A stretch of DNA of 41,939 nt from Pyrinomonadaceae bacterium (GCA_025922875.1 JAICGZ010000014.1:1-41939), one strand, 5' to 3'. Counted from the stretch's first letter, positions 18,207 to 26,253 are shown. The notes: generated from the letters alone by a model not told the origin. A program made the numbers and translations.

Positions 18207-19511
18207 TTATCTGACTCGTCGGGTCCTTCTGCGAAGAAAATCTATCAGCACAAACTGCGACAGATTTCCAGGGTTGGCGAAATAGGCCTTGCCATTGGTC
18301 ATGGCAGACATCTGTTTTACAAAGTCGACCAGATAATAGTCGCTGGCCAGCATGAAGGTGTTGATCATTATACCTGCTTTGCGACAGGCCTGTACTTCCT
18401 TGAACGTCTCCGCCATGACCAGTGGATCGCCGCCCATGGAGTTCTTATAAAGGCGCCGAGTGGAATTCGCATTCTTACTTGCCTGGCGTTGCGAAGTCTG
18501 TACGAAACACGCCGTAGGCTTGCCATCGGTGACCATGACGATCTGCTTCATCTCTTTGCGTTGCGCCTGAAGCAGGCGACGCGAGAGGCGCAGACCTTCG
18601 GCAGTGTTGGTGTGATAAGGACCAACCTGAGTGGTCGCCAGCCTGGCGAGCGGCAGTTCTTCGGCCCCATCGTGAAACAGGACGACTTTGAGAGAGTCGC
18701 CCGGATATTGCGTGCGAATCAAGTGAGACATCGCCAGCGCCACCTTCTTCGCCGGCGTGAATCGATCCTCACCATAAAGAATCATCGAGTGGGAACAATC
18801 GAGCATGACGACGGTCGCGCACGACGATTGGTAATCACACTGATGGACGTGCAGGTCGTTGTACTCGAGGTTGAGCGGAACACTCAATCCCTCGCGTTGA
18901 ATCGCGGAGAGCAGCGTGGTGTTGACGTCGAGATTGATCGTGTCGCCAAACTCGTAACGTTTACTGGCGGCGGCTGCTTCTACGCCAGTGGAGAGATAGA
19001 CAGTGTCGTGGCGTCCGGCGGCGCTCTTGCCAAAACTTCCGAGCAGGTTGCGCAGCGTTTTGTAACCCAGGAAGTCGAGACCTTTTTCAGTGACTTCGAA
19101 GCGCACATCTCGCGGTAACGGATCCGAGACTTCACCTGGTCCATTGGCCCGGCGTTGCCGCTCCTGTGGCTGCGGTTGATCCTGGTGGAGAGTTAAATAA
19201 CCTTCTTCAACGAGGCGCTCGATCAGTTGATTAAGTAACTCTTCGAGCAGTGACCCTCTAAACTTCCCCTCGTTTTGCGCAAGCATCTCGCGGATCTGTT
19301 GCTCGCTTACGAGGCCTTTGTCGAGAAGCGCCTCCAACAATGCCTGGCGTAAAGCATCGAGTGAGTTGTCAGTGGGCTTTCGTTGGCGAGTCCAGTAGTA
19401 ATCGTCGTCGTAGCCGGAATCGAGTAGAGCATTAGACATGCTATCCATCAACTCGCCCAGGTTGATGGAAGAGACGTCGAACCCCTGGAACTTGGAATAA
19501 CGGTACTTCAT
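18207..19511 (-). CDS. VWA-domain protein paired with a MoxR-like ATPase
   Basis: This 434-residue protein has a C-terminal von Willebrand factor A domain. The MIDAS metal site is visible: D238-x-S240-x-S242 in MLDCSHSMI, the Thr in HTNTAEGL (near 303) and the Asp in MVTDGKPT (329). The N-terminal half (about 50-160) is helical and charged. The preceding MoxR/ChlI-like ATPase gene is the typical partner, so the pair may form a chaperone or metal-insertion machine; the client is unknown. I chose the ATG at 19511 (MKYRYSKFQGFD). The frame extends to 19568, but that part reads through repeat H. No signal peptide or membrane anchor is present. Confidence 0.85.
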   Translation of the reverse strand: MKYRYSKFQGFDVSSINLGELMDSMSNALLDSGYDDDYYWTRQRKPTDNSLDALRQALLEALLDKGLVSEQQIREMLAQNEGKFRGSLLEELLNQLIERLVEEGYLTLHQDQPQPQERQRRANGPGEVSDPLPRDVRFEVTEKGLDFLGYKTLRNLLGSFGKSAAGRHDTVYLSTGVEAAAASKRYEFGDTINLDVNTTLLSAIQREGLSVPLNLEYNDLHVHQCDYQSSCATVVMLDCSHSMILYGEDRFTPAKKVALAMSHLIRTQYPGDSLKVVLFHDGAEELPLARLATTQVGPYHTNTAEGLRLSRRLLQAQRKEMKQIVMVTDGKPTACFVQTSQRQASKNANSTRRLYKNSMGGDPLVMAETFKEVQACRKAGIMINTFMLASDYYLVDFVKQMSAMTNGKAYFANPGNLSQFVLIDFLRRRTRRVR

Positions 19512-19581
19512 TGCAGATTGCCAATTGCTGATGCCAATTTGTTCAAGTCCAAAATCGGCAATCGGCAATTGGAAATTGGAA
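19512..19581. repeat. Palindromic repeat family H
   Basis: The left part carries CAGATTGCCAATTGC and GATGCCAATTT. The right part carries AAAATCGGCAATCGGCAATT and GGAAATTGG. The repeated word is ATTGCCG/ATTGCCA, in opposite orientation in the two halves. It fills the gap between the MoxR stop and the VWA start, and is less symmetrical than the other families. Confidence 0.7.
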
Positions 19582-21051
19582 TCAGCTGTACTTCCCGGTC
19601 TCGGTTAAATCATCGTAGATCATTCCGCGACGATCTTTCCGCGCCTTGGTTACCGCGGCGTAACCACCTTCTTCGTTGCGAGTAATCTTGTTTTCAGCGT
19701 ACAAGCCTTCGAGCACGAGCTCGCACGCGGAGACGAGTTGAGCGGTGTCGGAACGTTGAAAATCAAACGGGATCAAGGCCGTCTCCAGCAGCTCGGGAAC
19801 GGCTTCGATCAGGTTTCTGCATTCTGACGCGGCGGCAGTATCGGCAAGTAATAGCTTGTTTCCTTCGTCAAACCATTGCACGGTCCGCGAAAAGTCGATA
19901 CCCACGAAATAGCCTTCAAAGATTTCGCCGGCTGCACGCTTGATTAGATCCCGAGCGATGCGATTAGCCCCGAGCTGCTCGCCTTCGTACTCGAGTTCCA
20001 TCTTGCCGGTCATCGACGGAATTGCCGCATAGATGTCAGCGATGCGAGGCACGATCAACTCGTCTTTCGTGAGCAGTGCGCGTCGTTCAGCATTTGAAAC
20101 TACTGACTCCATCACGGTGATGGACATGCGTTGCGAAACCCCCGAATGCTTATCCACGTGATTGTCTTCGCGAGCTTCGAATGCAATCTGCTCGACCACC
20201 TCGCGAATGAACTCCGGAACCACGAGGCGGCCCTGAATGTCCAACCGATCGGTCCACGCTTCCTGGCGAGTGATTTCAATCGCCGCGGGCAGGTCTTTGG
20301 GATAGTGTGTTGTGATCTCAGCGCCGATGCGATCTTTCAGCGGCGTGATGATCTTGCCGCGCGCGGTGTAGTCCTCCGGGTTTGCGGAGAACATCAGCAT
20401 CACGTCGAGCGGTAAGCGCACGGGATAACCCTTAATCTGCACGTCGCCTTCCTGCATGATGTTGAAAAGACCGACCTGAATCTTCCCTGCTAAATCGGGC
20501 AGCTCGTTAATCGCAAAAATCCCACGGTTTGCGCGCGGCAGGAGTCCGTAGTGAATCGTCAACTCATCGCTTAGCAGGTGACCACCTTTTGCGGCTTTGA
20601 TCGGATCCACGTCGCCGATGATGTCTGCAACAGTGACGTCGGGAGTCGCGAGCTTCTCGACGAACCGCGAATCGCGATCGATCCAATCGATCGGAGTCGC
20701 GTCGCCGTGCTGCACTAACATCTGCCGCCCATAAGCCGAGATCGGTCGAAAGGGATCGTCATTGACTTCGGAGCCGGCGATGATTGGGATTCGCTCATCG
20801 AGTAGTTCGGTGAGCAGGCGAATTATGCGGCTCTTTGCCTGACCGCGAAGGCCGAGCAGGATGATGTTATGCCGCGAGAGTATCGCATTGATGAGTTGCG
20901 GAATGACCGTATCGTCGTAGCCGACGATACCCGGAAAAAGCTTCTCGCCCGCGCGCAGTTTTCTGATTAGATTCAGACGCAGTTCGTCTTTGACGGAGAG
21001 GGATTGATACCTGGCCGCCCTTAGATCGCGAAGAGTACGTGGGTTTTCCAT
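19582..21051 (-). CDS. MoxR/ChlI-like AAA+ ATPase
   Basis: This 489-residue AAA+ protein is related to magnesium-chelatase ChlI and MoxR ATPases. The Walker A region reads GLRGQAKS (67-74), with Ala where the last Gly is normally found. The Walker B-like segment is GIFAINELPDL, with Asn in place of the usual Asp. FSANPEDYTARGKIITPLKDRIG carries the sensor and arginine-finger area typical of ChlI-like proteins. I recall this variant Walker pattern from related ATPases but cannot check its frequency. It is directly upstream of a VWA-domain gene on the same strand, the common MoxR-VWA arrangement. The ATG at 21051 has no strong ribosome binding site. Confidence 0.85.
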   Translation of the reverse strand: MENPRTLRDLRAARYQSLSVKDELRLNLIRKLRAGEKLFPGIVGYDDTVIPQLINAILSRHNIILLGLRGQAKSRIIRLLTELLDERIPIIAGSEVNDDPFRPISAYGRQMLVQHGDATPIDWIDRDSRFVEKLATPDVTVADIIGDVDPIKAAKGGHLLSDELTIHYGLLPRANRGIFAINELPDLAGKIQVGLFNIMQEGDVQIKGYPVRLPLDVMLMFSANPEDYTARGKIITPLKDRIGAEITTHYPKDLPAAIEITRQEAWTDRLDIQGRLVVPEFIREVVEQIAFEAREDNHVDKHSGVSQRMSITVMESVVSNAERRALLTKDELIVPRIADIYAAIPSMTGKMELEYEGEQLGANRIARDLIKRAAGEIFEGYFVGIDFSRTVQWFDEGNKLLLADTAAASECRNLIEAVPELLETALIPFDFQRSDTAQLVSACELVLEGLYAENKITRNEEGGYAAVTKARKDRRGMIYDDLTETGKYS

Positions 21052-21102
21052 ATTTGGGTGCCAGAGATTCTAACCCGCAATCGTGGAAATCCCGTAATCA
21101 TG

Positions 21103-22575
21103 TCAAAGCTGCCCGTCATCACGCAGCTTTTCGAGGTGTGCGAGCACCGCTCGTTCAGCCATGGCGTGCGCCTTCGGCGAAACGTCAGTGTAAACCTGTG
21201 CGACGATCTCTTTCGGCGTGGCGGCGCCGGCGCGTACCGCTTGCAGAATATTTCGTTCGCGCTCGAGCCGGTGTGAGATGTATTCGTCGATCTTCCGGTA
21301 AGGAGTGGCGATGGCTGGACCATGACCACCGAAAAGCACGGTGAGGTTTGGCAGTGAACGCATGCGTTCGAGTGAATCAAGGTAAGTGCGCATGTTGCCT
21401 TGCGGCGGATCGATGAGCACCGATCCCACGCCCACTATGTTGTCGCCCGTCAGCAACACACCGCGTTCCGCGTCGTGAAAACAAAGGTGCCCGAGAGCGT
21501 GCCCGGGAGTGTGCAAGGCATGCAAACTGATTCGCGGCTCTCCTGCAAGAGTGATCATTTCGTTGTCTTCGATCAGACGATCCACATGAACGTCGCTCAG
21601 CGCTTCAGCCGTTTGCGCGTGCGCCGCAACTGGAACTGCGCCGCCTAAGTGCGCCTTGAGAGTATTGACACCGCCGACGTGGTCCGGGTGCAAGTGCGTC
21701 AGGATTATTTCGCGCACCTGGCGACCCTCGACGATCATTTCGTCAACGCATGCAGCCAGCTCCTGTTGCTCATCTTCGTACGGCGATCCGGGATCGAAGA
21801 TCAACATCTCTTTTGTGTTGTGAACGATGTAGCAGCAGGTATGAGTCGCCGGCGGGCGAGTTGGAGTGCGAACTGGAAAACAGATGTAATTGGGCCGGAA
21901 AGTGATCCGGCGTGTGGGTTCTCCATGCGCCTGCGGAATCGATAGGAAGCGGTCTACGAGATCCGAAGTGATGCCTCGCGCCAGTGTTCTTAACGCATGA
22001 AGTGTTGGCGGCACCGCGACGATTTGATCGCTGAGCCAACGATCGTACGCATCATGCGCAGACAGCCATTCACCGCTGGCGAGCTCTCCGGCGATCACGT
22101 TTGGTTCCTGCTTCGCGGGGCAGTTGACTAAAAAGAACCACGTGTCAAAACGTCGTGCGTTGAAAGGCGGCGTGACCCACCGCCCGACATAAGTAAAATC
22201 GCGAGCATCGAGGTGCAACTCGTAGTGATTCAACAGAGCGGGCCACGACATCCGTCCCGCTTCCAAATCGTCGAGCAATGAAACTCGTTGACCCCTTGTT
22301 AGTGTTTCACCGCCGCGAACGACGAGAACACCTAACTCCTCAAAGAGCTCACGCGCGCCACCGCTAATCATCGCTGCGGTCTGCGGGTCCGGCGCATTGC
22401 GGACATCGACCTCGGCGTCGCAGGCGTCGATTTGTCCACCTGGAAAAGCGTGAAAGCCTCCCAGGAACGCGAGCGCATCGCTACGTTTGACCCAGAAGAC
22501 CTCGGGATTCGCGGGATCAGTATTCTGCCGCAGAAGAATTATCGCTGCCGCATCTCTTACTAACGATTCAGACAT
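21103..22575 (-). CDS. NUDIX hydrolase fused to metallo-beta-lactamase-fold hydrolase
   Basis: This is a 490-residue two-domain enzyme. The N-terminal domain (about 1-185) is a NUDIX hydrolase with FHAFPGGQID and the NUDIX helix ARELFEELGVL (74-84); the spacing between them is expanded compared with the standard NUDIX box. The C-terminal domain (about 225-480) is a metallo-beta-lactamase fold with H294-x-H296-x-D298-H299 (THLHPDHVGG). HTPGHALGHL, LLTGDNIVG and a final GGHGPAI complete the zinc site, similar to LACTB2/RNase Z-like hydrolases. Substrates are unknown. I chose the ATG at 22575, which has TTGAGG just upstream; a TTG at 22584 is the only earlier start and overlaps that site. Repeat C2 lies upstream. 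Confidence 0.88.
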   Translation of the reverse strand: MSESLVRDAAAIILLRQNTDPANPEVFWVKRSDALAFLGGFHAFPGGQIDACDAEVDVRNAPDPQTAAMISGGARELFEELGVLVVRGGETLTRGQRVSLLDDLEAGRMSWPALLNHYELHLDARDFTYVGRWVTPPFNARRFDTWFFLVNCPAKQEPNVIAGELASGEWLSAHDAYDRWLSDQIVAVPPTLHALRTLARGITSDLVDRFLSIPQAHGEPTRRITFRPNYICFPVRTPTRPPATHTCCYIVHNTKEMLIFDPGSPYEDEQQELAACVDEMIVEGRQVREIILTHLHPDHVGGVNTLKAHLGGAVPVAAHAQTAEALSDVHVDRLIEDNEMITLAGEPRISLHALHTPGHALGHLCFHDAERGVLLTGDNIVGVGSVLIDPPQGNMRTYLDSLERMRSLPNLTVLFGGHGPAIATPYRKIDEYISHRLERERNILQAVRAGAATPKEIVAQVYTDVSPKAHAMAERAVLAHLEKLRDDGQL

Positions 22576-22590
22576 TTTCCTCAAAAACTG

Positions 22591-22714
22591 TTAGCCACCA
22601 AAAGGCACAAAATCGATTTAGGTAATTGAATTAGGTAATTGTTGTGCTGGTCTTTTATGGCCTGCCTTTTTTGTGCCTTTTTGTGGCCCCGTTCTTCTTG
22701 TGCCTTTTTGTTGC
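22591..22714. repeat. Palindromic repeat family C, copy 2
   Basis: The left arm is TAGCCACCAAAAGGCACAAA. Two right-arm segments each contain TTGTGCCTTTTTGT. The centre holds a direct repeat of TTAGGTAATTG (22618-22628 and 22631-22641). The element fills the gap between the sulfite-oxidase-like gene stop (22715) and the NUDIX-MBL start. Confidence 0.8.
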
Positions 22715-23395
22715 TCACCAACGGAAGCGTTCGCCGTCGCCGGGACCCCACGGCACGCCACGCATGTGGTACCCACCTTCTTCCCAATATCCGGCTTGAT
22801 CGTGCTCAAGGAAGCGCACGCCTTTGACCCACTTTGCCGATTTCCACGCGTAGAGTTGCGGAATGATTAAACGAACCGGGCCTCCGTGTTCGGGTGCGAT
22901 CGGTTGGCCATCGTGAGCCCAAGCGAAAAGGGAGTCTTCCTTGAGAAAGTATTCGATGGGAACATTTGTGGTCCAACCGTAATCGTAAGCCAGTGCCAAA
23001 ACAAACTTCGCTTCGGGTTTCACACCCACGAGTCGCGCGACTTCCCTCGTCGAGACGCCGCTCCAGATGTTGTCGAGACGAGACCAACGCGTCACGCAAT
23101 GGAAGTCGGCGTAGACACGCGCCGCCTCGAGTTGCATGAAGTCATCGAGCGACCACTTCTGCGGATGTTCGACCAGACCGTCAACTTCAAATGACCAGGT
23201 CGCGGGGTCCACCTCCGGCGTTCCGTGCGCATCGAGCACCGGCCACTTCTTAGTGCGTGATTGTCCCGGCGGCATCCGGTTCGCACGCCGTGTGTCAGGA
23301 CTAATGATGATCTCGGGATCGTCGATCTCTTCCGGCTTACGCGGGTCAGTGGTTTGATAGTTTGGATCCTGGAATAATTTGTCGAGAAAACTCAT
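22715..23395 (-). CDS. Sulfite-oxidase-like molybdopterin oxidoreductase
   Basis: This 226-residue protein belongs to the oxidoreductase molybdopterin-binding (sulfite oxidase) fold. It resembles the stand-alone, YedY-like cytoplasmic members. Cys100 in ADFHCVTRWSRLDN is the expected molybdenum ligand, and GGPVRLIIPQLYAWKSAKWV is the conserved cofactor-binding block. No twin-arginine or Sec signal peptide is seen at the N-terminus (MSFLDKLFQDPNY), which suggests a cytoplasmic enzyme. No haem or dimerisation domain is present. The substrate and electron acceptor are unknown. It lies upstream of the NUDIX-MBL gene, separated from it by repeat C2, and downstream of an orphan gene. Confidence 0.88.
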   Translation of the reverse strand: MSFLDKLFQDPNYQTTDPRKPEEIDDPEIIISPDTRRANRMPPGQSRTKKWPVLDAHGTPEVDPATWSFEVDGLVEHPQKWSLDDFMQLEAARVYADFHCVTRWSRLDNIWSGVSTREVARLVGVKPEAKFVLALAYDYGWTTNVPIEYFLKEDSLFAWAHDGQPIAPEHGGPVRLIIPQLYAWKSAKWVKGVRFLEHDQAGYWEEGGYHMRGVPWGPGDGERFRW

Positions 23396-23430
23396 ATCAA
23401 ATAATCAAGTGCGAATCTTGTCAGCCTTTG

Positions 23431-23463
23431 GACAGGATTTCAGGATTTACAAGACGTGCAGGA
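23431..23463. repeat. Repeat family A, partial copy
   Basis: GACAGGATTTCAGGATTTAC followed by AAGACGTGCAGGATT shows the family A words without a clear second arm. It ends exactly at the stop codon of the upstream orphan gene (23464). Confidence 0.65.
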
Positions 23464-23895
23464 TTACTTCTTCCCTTTTCTTTCCGCGAGCGCAAGCAAC
23501 TCTTCCGGCATCCATTTCCCCACGCCCTTCGCCACCGCTTCATCAATGCCGACATTCCGATCGTGCCAGTCGTCGCGGCTGCCTTCAGGGCCTCGAGCTC
23601 GCTCGTAGTTTTCTGTTTGCTCCAGGCAGATGATTATTCCAGCCGCGACTTCATTCCAGTCTTCGTATTGAATGCCGCGCCGGACGATCGGCAGTCCCGC
23701 CGTCCAATCTTCTTCGGGAGCGCGCGCATCCTGTTCGGGAATTGTCAGGTTGTAGAGTGGCGGAAATGCTCCTCCTGAAAACTCCTTTACCAGCGCATCC
23801 TGGACCTGCTTGTAAGACCAATCGGAATGGTCCTGTCGCAAGGCCTGCGCCCGGCGAAAAATGTCCGCGACCGTTGATTGCTGCTGCTGAACCAT
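23464..23895 (-). CDS. Hypothetical protein, no family recognised
   Basis: This is a 143-residue soluble, acidic-to-neutral protein starting MVQQQQSTVADIFRRAQAL and ending LLALAERKGKK. It has no membrane segment, signal peptide or cysteine cluster. The N-terminal 50 residues look helical (DIFRRAQALRQDHSDWSYKQ) and the middle is rich in Trp, Asp and Glu. I chose the ATG at 23895 because AAGGTGG lies about six bases upstream; a GTG at 23904 would overlap that site. It sits between a VKOR gene and the sulfite-oxidase-like gene on the same strand. I do not recognise a function. Confidence 0.65.
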   Translation of the reverse strand: MVQQQQSTVADIFRRAQALRQDHSDWSYKQVQDALVKEFSGGAFPPLYNLTIPEQDARAPEEDWTAGLPIVRRGIQYEDWNEVAAGIIICLEQTENYERARGPEGSRDDWHDRNVGIDEAVAKGVGKWMPEELLALAERKGKK

Positions 23896-23906
23896 CTCAC
23901 CCACCT

Positions 23907-23945
23907 TTCATCCACAGATTACACAGATTTTTCTGATCTGTGTAA
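23907..23945. repeat. Palindromic repeat family E, copy 2
   Basis: The arms TTACACAGAT (23919-23928) and ATCTGTGTAA (23936-23945) flank TTTTCTG, with an extra CCACAGATT word on the left. The sequence lies within the 3' end of the VKOR gene and encodes its last residues and stop. Confidence 0.85.
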
Positions 23946-24350
23946 CCGGTGGGCTAGAAGCACCGCTATTAGCAAACAAAATGTAATCGCGGCCGAGAAC
24001 AAACAGAACTGGCAAAACGCACCAATGACGAAAGCCTGCAAGTAGATCAACCAGAGGCTTACGAGAAACATTGCGATGATGAGCGGGGTCAGCAGAGTGC
24101 CGGCAATGCGATACCCAAACGCCGCCAGTAACGCGAGGCTAAAGACGCTGAAGTACGCAGCCGCGCCAATCATCGCCAGAGGAATACCTGCAACAACTGC
24201 GTATGAACTGCTCAGCACTTCCGAGCAGCCGGCGATTATGGTGCATTGGACGCTTTGACCAGTGACGTGTTCAACGGTGAGGTAGAGGGCGTCAGCAAGT
24301 CCAAGCAGCGCGAGCAGCGCGGCAGCCGCGTAGACCCAAGTCCGCTTCAT
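23919..24350 (-). CDS. Vitamin K epoxide reductase (VKOR) family protein
   Basis: Bacterial VKOR homologues reoxidise DsbA-like proteins and pass electrons to quinones, replacing DsbB. The 143-residue protein has four or five membrane segments. It has the loop cysteine pair C36 and C42 (VQCTIIAGCSEVLSS) with the following conserved Ser, and the active-site C113-x-x-C116 (FCQFC). All catalytic elements are therefore intact. It overlaps the upstream DsbA-like gene by four bases (ATGA), giving a complete oxidation pair. The C-terminal LHRSEKSV and the stop codon are encoded by repeat E2, so the tail has probably been altered by that element without touching the catalytic core. Confidence 0.93.
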   Translation of the reverse strand: MKRTWVYAAAALLALLGLADALYLTVEHVTGQSVQCTIIAGCSEVLSSSYAVVAGIPLAMIGAAAYFSVFSLALLAAFGYRIAGTLLTPLIIAMFLVSLWLIYLQAFVIGAFCQFCLFSAAITFCLLIAVLLAHRLHRSEKSV

Positions 24351-25102
24351 TTCTGCTTTGCGGCACTGTCGATCTCCCGTTGAATCAAGACACGCAGTTG
24401 TTCAGCCGCCATCAGGGATTGGAACGGCACCTCGCGGCCGTTTAGAAAGACTGTTGGCGTGCCCTGCACGCCCAGTGAGTGTCCGCGTTTGCCGTCCAGG
24501 AAGATTCGTTGCGATACAGTGTCGCTGGCGCGGTCGCGTTTGAAACGCTCAACGTCGATGCCAATCTGTTGGGCGTAACCTTCAAAAATCGGGCGCACGT
24601 CAAACTGTGTCTTCCATTCTTTCTGATGTTCGTAAAGCAGAGCGTGCATTTCCCAGAACTTGCCTTGCATTCCGGCAGCTTCAGCGGCGGACGCCGCGGC
24701 GAGTGCGTGTTTGTGAGTGGGAACGAGGGGAAACTCGCGAAACGTGATTCGCAATCGATCGCCAAATTCCTTATGCATCTGTTCGAGTATCGGATGAAAC
24801 ATTCCGCACGGCGGACACTCGAAATCACCAAACTCTTCGATATGCGCGGGCGCTGTTGCTGGTCCAAGCACGTGTGCGGGTTCTGCACCGGGCACGCCAC
24901 GATTTGCTACGGGCTGAGGAGTTGGCGCTTGTGCACCTGATGATCGTGAACCTGAAGTGGGCGATGATGACGCCGGCGGCGCAGGCTGCTGGCTTCCGAC
25001 CGCAGTGCTGGAGGAAGGGATGGGGCGTGTTAAGTACCACGCGCTGCCCAGCGTGACGCCGAGAACGGCAAGGATAATGATGAACGGTAGTATTCGTTTC
25101 AT
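24347..25102 (-). CDS. DsbA-family thiol:disulfide oxidoreductase, membrane-anchored
   Basis: This 251-residue protein has an N-terminal membrane anchor (MKRILPFIIILAVLG, 1-24) and a low-complexity Pro/Ser/Ala linker (about 27-75). A thioredoxin-like DsbA domain (Thioredoxin_4 type) completes it. The active site is C96-PP-C99 (FECPPCGMF), and GTPTVFLNG holds the cis-proline. It probably introduces disulfides in the periplasm and is recycled by the overlapping VKOR gene. I chose the ATG at 25102; an upstream start at 25192 would overlap purQ by more than 80 bp and bury the signal anchor. It starts seven bases after the purQ stop, so it is likely cotranscribed with purS-purQ. Confidence 0.92.
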   Translation of the reverse strand: MKRILPFIIILAVLGVTLGSAWYLTRPIPSSSTAVGSQQPAPPASSSPTSGSRSSGAQAPTPQPVANRGVPGAEPAHVLGPATAPAHIEEFGDFECPPCGMFHPILEQMHKEFGDRLRITFREFPLVPTHKHALAAASAAEAAGMQGKFWEMHALLYEHQKEWKTQFDVRPIFEGYAQQIGIDVERFKRDRASDTVSQRIFLDGKRGHSLGVQGTPTVFLNGREVPFQSLMAAEQLRVLIQREIDSAAKQK

Positions 25103-25109
25103 AAGAGTT

Positions 25110-25808
25110 TCAAGCTGCGGCAGCCAAAGTGGCAGCCAGTGAGCGAAAGATGTCGCGACCATCACTCGATCCGAGGAGGTCCTCGCAAGCACGTTCCGGA
25201 TGCGGCATCAAGCCGAGCACGTTACGTTCGCGATTGCAAATGCCGGCGATGTTATCACGCGAGCCATTCGGGTTCGCGGCTTCCGTAACGTTTCCATCTT
25301 TGTCGCAGTAGCGAAACACGATGCGGTTCTCACGCTGGAGTTCCGCCAGGGTGTTATCGTCGCAGATGTAGTTTCCTTCCGCGTGCGCGATCGGAATGCG
25401 GAGCACAGTGCCCGACTGGAGTTCATTCGTAAATGGGCTGTCAGACGTTTCCACGCGGACATAAACATGTTCGCAAATGAAGTGCAGATCGCGATTGCGA
25501 ATAAGCGCACCCGGCAGCAGTCCCGCTTCGCAGAGAATCTGAAAGCCGTTACAAATTCCAAGGACGAAGCGACCGCTTTCCGCAAACTTCTTCACCGAAT
25601 TCATCACCGGTGAAAAACGCGCGAGTGCGCCTGCGCGCAGATAGTCGCCGTAAGAAAAGCCTCCCGGAAGAATCAACGCGTCGTAGGTCGACAAGTCTGT
25701 GTCGCGGTGCCAGATGAAATCGACTGGCTGACCCACATGCTTGGAGATCACGTGATAAGCATCGTGATCGCAATTCGAACCGGGAAAAACAATAACTCCA
25801 AATTTCAC
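25110..25808 (-). CDS. purQ: Phosphoribosylformylglycinamidine synthase, glutaminase subunit PurQ
   Basis: PurQ supplies ammonia from glutamine to PurL in the fourth step of purine synthesis, working in a PurSQL complex. The 232-residue protein is a class I glutamine amidotransferase. The nucleophile is C86 in GICNGFQIL, and the catalytic His/Glu lie in [14 protein letters not shown] near residue 210. FPGSNCDHD and [12 protein letters not shown] are also typical. Its ATG overlaps the purS stop by four bases. purL is not in this window. Downstream, dsbA follows after seven bases. Confidence 0.97.
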   Translation of the reverse strand: MKFGVIVFPGSNCDHDAYHVISKHVGQPVDFIWHRDTDLSTYDALILPGGFSYGDYLRAGALARFSPVMNSVKKFAESGRFVLGICNGFQILCEAGLLPGALIRNRDLHFICEHVYVRVETSDSPFTNELQSGTVLRIPIAHAEGNYICDDNTLAELQRENRIVFRYCDKDGNVTEAANPNGSRDNIAGICNRERNVLGLMPHPERACEDLLGSSDGRDIFRSLAATLAAAA

Positions 25809-26050
25809 GTTTCAATCTCCACGCGGTAGTCTTCGATTATCGGATTAGATAAAACTTCCCGCGCCATCTTCTCGACTGATTCCAGCGCGCGCTGATTATC
25901 CATCGAGCCGTCCAGCGAAATCTCGAAATACTTCCCCTGCCGCACGTCGGAAATGCCGGAAAAGCCGAGCAGTTCGACTGAATGCTGAATGGCTTTTCCC
26001 TGGGGATCCAGTACTCCGGATTTCAGGTTTACATAAACTTTGGCTTTCAT
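25805..26050 (-). CDS. purS: Phosphoribosylformylglycinamidine synthase subunit PurS
   Basis: PurS is the small structural subunit that bridges PurQ and PurL in organisms with the split enzyme. The 81-residue protein shows the family pattern: [20 protein letters not shown] at the start, then [13 protein letters not shown] and the C-terminal [12 protein letters not shown]. The ATG at 26050 has GGAGCGAG upstream. Repeat B2 lies in the divergent gap ahead of it. Confidence 0.96.
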   Translation of the reverse strand: MKAKVYVNLKSGVLDPQGKAIQHSVELLGFSGISDVRQGKYFEISLDGSMDNQRALESVEKMAREVLSNPIIEDYRVEIET

Positions 26051-26090
26051 CTCGCTCCTGCCGCTGAATCAGGTGGTCACTAAGGCTCGC

Positions 26091-26187
26091 ATTCTCTGTG
26101 CAATCTCTGTGTCCTCTGTGTCTTGTGGTAAAAGTTGCCTAAAACCACCACAGAGACACAGAGGACACAGAGGGCGCACAGTGAGAG
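26091..26187. repeat. Palindromic repeat family B, copy 2
   Basis: The left arm holds TCTCTGTGTCCTCTGTGTC and the right arm ACCACAGAGACACAGAGG and GACACAGAGGGCGCACAG. This copy lies between two divergent genes (purS and the DUF4870 gene), where a transcription terminator would make no sense. Confidence 0.85.
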
Positions 26188-26242
26188 AACTCAAATCGGG
26201 TTCCTACGAAAATCAACAAAACATTGCCTACAAAGCACTTGT

Positions 26243-26253
26243 TAGAATAATAT
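26243..26253 (+). promoter_or_regulatory. Candidate -10 region for DUF4870 gene
   Basis: TAGAAT (26243-26248) overlaps TAATAT (26248-26253). TTGCCT at 26224-26229 would be an 18-bp-spaced -35 for the second hexamer. The position fits a start about 40 bp before the AGGAG site at 26290. Confidence 0.3.

Noticed and set aside
18180-19118. 312-residue open frame on the plus strand opposite the VWA gene
   Set aside because: It is an antisense frame over a well-supported gene with MIDAS motifs, shows no family features, and begins inside repeat F.
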